This document shows, piece after piece, positions 57,540-64,000 of a stretch of 64,000 bases of DNA. Source of the stretch: Vitis vinifera (Eukaryota; Streptophyta; Magnoliopsida; Vitales; Vitaceae); the NCBI RefSeq assembly GCF_030704535.1, contig NC_081810.1, forward strand, positions 3,753,501-3,817,500, written 5' to 3'. The stretch's first letter is position 1. The number at the start of each line of letters is the position of its first letter. Position numbers and translations under genes: made by a program. Under the pieces are notes generated by a model. The model saw only the letters and a list, made by a program, of their open reading frames with translations, was not told where the DNA came from and did no database searches.

Positions 57540-59660
57540 TTAAAAGTCAATGTAATTGTTTTTAAAATTTTAGAACTAAGACTTTTCTTTTGTTTTCTTT
57601 GTGAATATTGGATTAATTTTGTTGCAATCATGATTAATGCTTCTTGTAGATTTTTTTTAATAAATTTTGAATAGATAATCACAAGATCAGAGATTGTTTT
57701 AAGTATCAATTATTATAAAAATATAGGTTTAATTTATGAAAATATCACACTATCCACTACCATATAATCTGTTAAAAGACAATGTTTATGAAGTTGAAGC
57801 AGATTACACTATCCACTATCACATAATCATATTTGTTAAAAGACAATATTTCCTTATAAATTTGTTGAATTGAGTAATAATTAATCATAGGTTTTTTTTT
57901 TTTTTTTAATAGCATGTCAGATGAGATTGGATCCAACAACACTACCTTATAATCGGATGTAGAGTTAACCTAAAATTTATATCAATTATAAGGTTAACCC
58001 AAAGTTTATATCAATTTTTTGATATTTTTGTATCATTGAGGAAATTAGAGGATGATTTTAATATCAAAAACTAGTATTCGATGAAAAATTCACATGTAAT
58101 ATCGAAAAAATGGATTAAAATAAGAAATTGGCAATATTTGCATATGTATTGCATGTGTTAATATATTAGGAAGGTGACAGTTAAATCTAAGCAATATTAT
58201 CTTAAAAAACAATATTATCCATTATAATATAATATAATATTTTCAAATTATCTTAAAAATATATAGGATTAATAGTAATATCATCATATTACAAAATTTC
58301 TTTTATCTTGGTATAATCATTTTTATTAAAGGACTCTTAATTTTTTTAAAAAGGAATGATACTAATGAAAAGTCCAATATCTATAACACTATCCAATACC
58401 ACATATTCACACATGTTAAAAAAAATAATGTTTATGAAACTAAATGAGAAGATTTTGGGTTGGTTGCTTTGAAAAAAAAATGTAACAAAAGATCCTAAGA
58501 TAAAGATGTGTTGATCATGGATTTGTAAAATCAAGATTAATAACTAAAATCATAGTTATTTTTTAATAGCATGTTAATCTACAAGATTTGATCCAACAAC
58601 ACCACCTTATGATTGGATCAGAGTTAACCCAAAGTTAATATTTATTCTACCATATTTTTATAATTCAATATTTGTTAATATTGACAAAGCTAGAAGATAA
58701 TTTTAATATGACTAACGTAGTAGAATTAATGAAGCAATATTATATTTATCATTGTATAATAATTTTTCCTTTTGAAGGACTTTCAATTTTTTTAATGGTA
58801 GTTCTAACATTTGCAATACAATCCACTACTATTGAGTTATACATATTAAAAGATAATATTTGTCACACTTATTAAAAGTTAATATTTACGAAGTTGAAGT
58901 AGAAGATTTTGGATTGATTCATTTGAAAAAAATTAGAACAAAAATGACAATGAGTTGGTTTATATGATATTGCAAAGTCTTTAGATAAACAATATGTACT
59001 TATTGTATATCATAGCTTTGTAAAATAAGAGTATTGGGTAGAATAAACAATAGATGCTTAATAATAGTTATTTTTGAATATGTCCACTTACAAAATTGGA
59101 TCCAACAAAACCACTTTATGATTGGATTTAAAATTAACCCAAATGTAATATCAATTCTACAGTATTTTTATAATTTTTATTTATTTAATTTTTTAAAACC
59201 AGTTGATATTTGGTATCATTGAAAGATAGAATATGATTTTGATATGAGTAATATAATAGGTGAATGGTCGAAAAAAATGCATATGTCAATTTCAATATTT
59301 ATACTATAAATTTATTATTTAGAAGTGAAAATTTTTAAGATTACCATACAAGTAATATTGGAAAAAGAGATTAAATTAGCATGCATCACATCACATTGAA
59401 GTATCACTTCAGTTAAGTAATATTATCTTTAAACAAGGTAATATTATCTACTATAATATTACATTTTTAAATTATCTTAAAAATTCACTTGAATATAGGT
59501 TTAATTTTAAAATAAAAATTTATTTTCATGTAATCAATTTTTTTTTTCAAAATGGCATTTATTTATAAACTATTGATATTAATGGTAGGTCAAACATCTA
59601 TTTCATTATTCACTGTGATAGAGTCACACATGTTAAAAAGAAAAATATTAGGTTTTTACT
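57540..59660. repeat. Degenerate long-period repeats
   Basis: The phrase '(g)gatccaacaa(c/a)accac' with 'cttat(a/g)atYggat', 'gagttaaccyaaa', 'tatcaattctac', then 'gaggaaattagaggatgatttt'-type words recurs at 57929, 58588 and 59098 (spacing about 660 and 510). A second phrase 'acactatccactacca' followed by 'acatgttaaaa', 'aatgtttatgaagttgaag' and 'agattttggattgatt' recurs near 57750, 57805, 58380, 58815 and 59610. This looks like an old tandem array or repeatedly inserted element. No coding sequence. Confidence 0.65.
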
Positions 59661-59745
59661 TTAGATATCATGATTTGTATTATTGTTTTTTTACTTTGGT
59701 GTCATTCTTTTATATCTTAGTTTCATTTGTTTTTATAAAGTTAGT

Positions 59746-60050
59746 GTAGGACCTTAGACGCTACCAACTCTTCTACAAACAATTGTTGTTAGGAAAAGCG
59801 CCATACCATAGCCTTATAGTGCATTCTCCGATCTGCCAACAATCTCCCCCCGACACCCCTGGGGTTTGAACCCGTGACCTCGGCTTTGATACCATTTGTA
59901 GGACCTTAGACGTTACCAACTCTCCTAAAAACAATTGTTGTTAGGAAAAGCGCATACCCTAGTTTTATAGTGCATTCACCCAAGCGCCCACGACGAACAC
60001 AAGGGGAGTTGATGGATGCGGCCAACCCTCTGATCTGCCAACAGTTAGGT
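59746..60050. repeat. Duplicated unit with box-B and primer-site-like words
   Basis: 'gtaggaccttagacg' begins near 59746 and near 59898. Both copies continue with 'taccaactc', 'caattgttgttaggaaaagcg' and 'tatagtgcattc'. Between them the minus strand reads 'tggtatcaaagccgaggt' and then box-B-like 'gggttcaaacccc' (59839-59893). This fits a SINE or retroelement end inserted twice or duplicated. Confidence 0.6.
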
Positions 60051-60753
60051 TTATACTTTAGGTACCGTGCTTTATACTTTAGTCTCATTGTTTATTTTCA
60101 CTTTGATTTTTTTTTTTTTTGTATTTTAATCTCATTTGTTTTCATTCTATCCCTTTAATGCCTCAAATCACATCTTCTCTTCTCGTACCCTAATATTTCC
60201 TATTTTATTTGTCCATTTTGTAAAACTATTTTGTTTTCATCCAAAGTTGTGGTTTAGTTTATTAAATTTATTTTAAAGACATACTAAAATTTATAATATT
60301 AATTAAATATTACCTTCTCACTAAGATTTTTAAAATAACTAGAACAAACAAATACAATTCAAATAATTAATGCAGATTATTAAAATCATTAAGAACAAAC
60401 AAATAAAGTTCATATCATTATAACCATGCATGTACTTTCTATGTTGGGTATCTGCCTTCTTGAAAATGCCACATCCTCCTTTTTCTTGCAAAGATTGTAC
60501 AAAGTTCAAACATGATAAAGAAATGTTATCAAAAAAGCAGAAAATTCCTTTATTTATTTATTTATTTTTGACAAGGAAGATGATACCACATGGTATTAGA
60601 TGCCTCTTTTTCTCTGGTTTTTATGGTAACGACTTATTTTTACTTCCATAACCAGTCAAAAGTATACTCAATTTTACACAGCTACTTGGGGGACAAAGCT
60701 TTTGCTTATTCCCAAACACAGCCTGTTCTTATTTCTTACCCACCAGGTTCTCT
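60050..60753. other. Spacer and probable 3' UTR of beta-galactosidase gene
   Basis: Downstream (minus strand) of the beta-galactosidase stop at 60754. It contains T-rich tracts and no recognised gene. Plus-strand open frames at 60430-60898 are antisense shadows. Confidence 0.45.
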
Positions 60754-63700
60754 TCATGTACAAGAAGCTTCTACTGCTAAACTCTTTGCAATTCCGCTAC
60801 ATGGGTCGCCAAATGTATCAATTGATACTCCAATGCTGCAACTCTTTGATCCAATGCAAGCCTGTAAAAGAGTCCTTGTTAGTATAACCCAACATTAAGT
60901 GGATGGGTATATATCAAAAGAGTCAGCAAGTGTGCACCTCCTGCACAATTGAAAGAGCCGTCCTGCTGCTGCACTTGCTGTGGCTAAAACTCCCACAAGT
61001 CCCACGTGGAGTCCCAAAGCTTGCAAACTTGATTGAGGAAATGACCTGATTGGGAAATGGGCATTCCAGTGATAGCATAGGACTTGACTTCCTTCCTGTG
61101 GTTAGATCTGAGCCCCACATATCTACTGGAAGTGGGTGATATTCCGACACTCGTGAACACAGACTCTCCACCTGTTTTGTAGCGAAAGATATCTGTGTTG
61201 GATCCCCGCCGATTTCCTCAAACAACACAAGAGTGTTCCCACTTGGTTGCAACCATGATCTAGGTACATGGTACCTGTGATATCAATGGGATCAGAACCA
61301 AAATGTTTAGAATTTAACTTAAAAAATTTCATCACAAAAGAATGTTCAAACTTACAGTTGCTGAGATGGTTTCCCACAGTTTTTGAGGCATTTGTTTGAA
61401 CTGTAAGGTCCTCTGTAATTGCAGGAGGAGGTGCAACCACCATTTGAAGAGACATAAGCTGGCCAGTAACGCCCAATGCTTTGTCCATTCACCCATGCCT
61501 CGCCCTTCCCCATCCCCATGAAATCTAGTGCAACCGGATCATTGCCAGCCGGGGCATCAAATGTTGTCTGGTTAACAATTATTCTTCACTGTTAGTATCT
61601 AAAGAATTATGTCCTGAGCATTGTTATGATCTACTCATGCATCATAATGAGTGGTTGAGCCCTTACAGAAGAAGGATAAACAAGGAAATAGATAACCATA
61701 TCATTGTTAGATGGAGAACATACAAACTTCTCTGAAATGCAATGCTGAAATTTTCAAAATTATTACTCATAAAATAGTTTTAAATACACGAGGTCATGTT
61801 ACTAAGATGTACATGCATATAAATAAGACCTATAATCTTATCTTCAACAGTGCCTTCTCCAACTCTGTCCAGGAGTTGGACTCCACAGGTTAAAGTATTT
61901 TTGGACTCAACAAGCAAACTAATGGAAAAGATCATATGAGGATTTTTTTTTTTAATTTGTATCAAGTAATCATGGATCTCAAATTCTCATAAGAATTTGA
62001 TCACATGCTCACCCGGTCCAAATTTTTTTAAAACATTTACAACTTGGCACATAGAATTTTCTGTCCTTTTCATTTTTGTTTCTCTTGGTTTTCCATTTTT
62101 CTTTTCAAATTAAATTAGGAACCTTAGCCTAGCTTCATCTTAACTATTTAGGCCACATACAAAGATCCTATTTTGCTTCCATTCAATGAAACCACATATA
62201 TAAACACCTATAGAATCAAATAATTATGACCAATTTCAATTCAAACATAAGCATCTATAGCTTAGTCATATATTAATGCAAATCAGACTTGAGATGCAAC
62301 AATAACATGGCATATCAGTGTAGACATTATATCATTATGCTTCAATGATGCACTTAATTGTAAGAATTATAAAATAATATTCTAAGTTGGTGGAAGTAAT
62401 CGTCTCCACAACACCCTTTTCCTATTTATTTTCTTTACTAGCTGAGGCGGCAATTCCTGGTATTTCCATTCTCAATTCACATTCCAGTGCTACCAAAAAA
62501 CTCTAATACTAAGCCCGTCAGACATGCAACTTCTAGTCACCTGTGAAATCAGCAGACTCCCACTTACAATAATAATTTCCAACATTGTCAGTATTCTCAT
62601 CCTACCTCTCCCATGATAGTCTCCATTCCTGATCAATATCCTCTCTAAATATTTAGAAAAATTCTGAAACTAGATCATCACTGAATGATTACCTTGTAAT
62701 GCAATAAGTAATTCATAATCAGAATCTGAATAGTAAAATTTGCCTCTACCTTGTACCATATCAAGGGTTGCTTCTTGGGCAAGGTAGAGCCAGCAACCCA
62801 CTTTGAAGAACTTCCACTAGGCAGGCCTAACTCTTCCCCTTGCAGGCCAACCTGTGCTTATGGAAACAAAGACAAGAGAGAAAAACTGAATATTTTTTGC
62901 ATATAATCCTTGAATAATAATAATAAATAAATAAATAAATAAAATAAAATAAAAAATCAAGCATGCAACCTAGAAAGGCTGGAATTACTGTCAAGGGTTA
63001 TGCACTTCGCTCATTTAGAATAAAAAATAATTATTTGTTTCTCCATTTACCAAGAAAAAAAAATAATAATAATAATCATAATAAATAAATAAAATAAAAA
63101 ATCAAGCATGCAACCTAGAGAAAGGCTGGAATTACTGTCAAGGATTATGTACTTTGCTCATTTAGAATAAGAAATAATTATTTGTTTCTCCATTTTCCAA
63201 GATTGTAAGAATGTGCAGATCTTTTAATGTAGAAAAGACAACTATTTACATACAATAGAATATACAATCTCTTCTATTGAGTAGTGTACCACATATTGTT
63301 AAATAGACAGCAGCACATTGTGAAGAACAAAGAGAACTGACCTGATATGTCCACTGCTGCGAGGAGAGATCAACAGTGGTGCCATTTGCTAATCCTTTCA
63401 ATTTTATGGGGCCAGTAATTCCCGCACCCTGTTTATCATAAAATGCTCCATAGTTCTGAAAAATGTAGATGACTTGCATTAGTGTGCACTTCTTCTCGGT
63501 TATATTTTGAACGCCATAACTTGTTCATCCAATAGATAACAAGTAGTTCTAAACTTCTAATAGAGAATTGTAGATGATAATCTTCTTGCAATGCTTTATT
63601 AAGCAGGGAAGCCAAACCTGAAGTCCTACTGTCAAACTCAGGAGATCAATTGTGTTCTTTCCATGTATAAGTGTCACGGGGATATCCACTGTTACTTTAG

Positions 63701-64000
63701 CATTGCCACTGTTCCCTGTTCCACTCCCTAAAAATGCTCAAATTTTTACAAATACAAGAAGTCAGTTCTGTTGTCACAGTTCAGGCTGCAGAGTGCATTG
63801 TTCATCCACAAAAGTGAACATCATTCTTATCTTTTTGGTGAGCATTTCTCAAACCACAAATTTTTTCAGAAAGGGCCTGAAGCATTTGATGAGTCTGTAT
63901 CATTTCAAACGACAGAGAAAGAAAAAGTCCTGTCACTTTGACATTCAATGATCTCAAGAATTCAACTTTTCTTAAAATATTTAATCATTTCTTAACCCCT
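60754..64000 (-). CDS. Beta-galactosidase (GH35, BGAL8-like), 3' end only
   Basis: Secreted plant beta-galactosidases trim galactose from cell-wall glycans and glycoproteins. Only the C-terminal part is in the window; the catalytic GH35 barrel lies past the right edge. Coding exons (minus): 63727-63618, 63455-63342, 62851-62750, 61567-61356, 61274-60938, 60861-60754 (stop); phases all fit with GT-AG introns. Marks in order: [27 protein letters not shown] segment, [29 protein letters not shown], then [34 protein letters not shown] (the conserved jelly-roll region), [21 protein letters not shown], and a terminal SUEL-type galactose-binding lectin domain with [17 protein letters not shown] and DTFGDPC ending in ASCT. 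The exon order and lectin tail resemble Arabidopsis BGAL8. The exon above 63727 was not found before 64000. No lesion seen in this part. Confidence 0.93.

Noticed and set aside
60430..60898. Plus-strand frames near 60.6 kb
   Set aside because: They are antisense to the last beta-galactosidase exon and its 3' flank.
1..64000. CRISPR array or bacterial operon
   Set aside because: No evenly spaced identical short repeats with unique spacers; the genes have introns and plant-type promoters.

Overview
This is nuclear DNA from a flowering plant, most likely a woody eudicot close to grapevine (Vitis). That species call is an inference from gene sequences and repeat style and was not searched. The window is AT-rich, genes are sparse with many GT-AG introns, and retrotransposons and small repeats fill the gaps. 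There are no bacterial operons, CRISPR arrays or rRNA genes.

Five protein-coding genes could be assembled by matching exons to known families. (1) F-box/kelch-repeat gene, minus strand, 5948-7078, single coding exon. (2) SnRK1-activating protein kinase of the GRIK/SnAK family, minus strand, 15423-23171, 11 coding exons, 414 aa. (3) PDX2, the glutaminase subunit of vitamin B6 (pyridoxal 5'-phosphate) synthase, plus strand, 37468-46769, 7 coding exons, 252 aa, with an apparent GC-AG first intron and a 7.2-kb fifth intron full of transposon DNA. (4) Secreted Root_cap/LEA-related protein, plus strand, 48436-49666, 2 exons, 368 aa. (5) The 3' end of a plant beta-galactosidase (GH35, BGAL8-like) with its C-terminal lectin domain, minus strand, 60754 to beyond the right edge. 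As I recall the Arabidopsis map, homologues of genes 1-4 are neighbours there too (At5g60570, At5g60550, At5g60540, At5g60520/30), so the block looks like conserved microsynteny.

Region by region: 1-3.7 kb is AT-rich repeat DNA with a tandem array near 1.7-2.45 kb. 4-8 kb is the F-box/kelch gene. 9.6-11.5 kb is a decayed Ty1/copia element. 12-15 kb is intergenic. 15.4-24.3 kb is the kinase gene. 24.4-37 kb holds a tandem duplication, a 2.3-kb solo LTR with a 5-bp target duplication (28271-30573), a fold-back repeat cluster (30.76-31.2 kb), a three-copy minisatellite and microsatellites. 37.4-46.8 kb is PDX2. Its intron 5 contains a pair of about 465-bp inverted arms around a short ORF, a 932-bp hAT-type element with an 8-bp target duplication inside one arm, a tRNA-like SINE with a perfect snRNA-type upstream element inside that hAT element, and a LINE remnant. 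48-50 kb is the Root_cap gene. 53.6-57.5 kb is a Ty1/copia element with an exact 5-bp target duplication that has lost its RT/RNase H region. 57.5-60.1 kb is old degenerate repeats. 60.75-64 kb is the beta-galactosidase 3' end.

The genes do not form a single pathway. The kinase activates the SnRK1 energy sensor, PDX2 supplies ammonia for vitamin B6 synthesis, the F-box/kelch protein probably selects ubiquitination substrates, and the last two proteins act in the secretory route or cell wall. The most unusual part is the nested transposon stack inside PDX2 intron 5.
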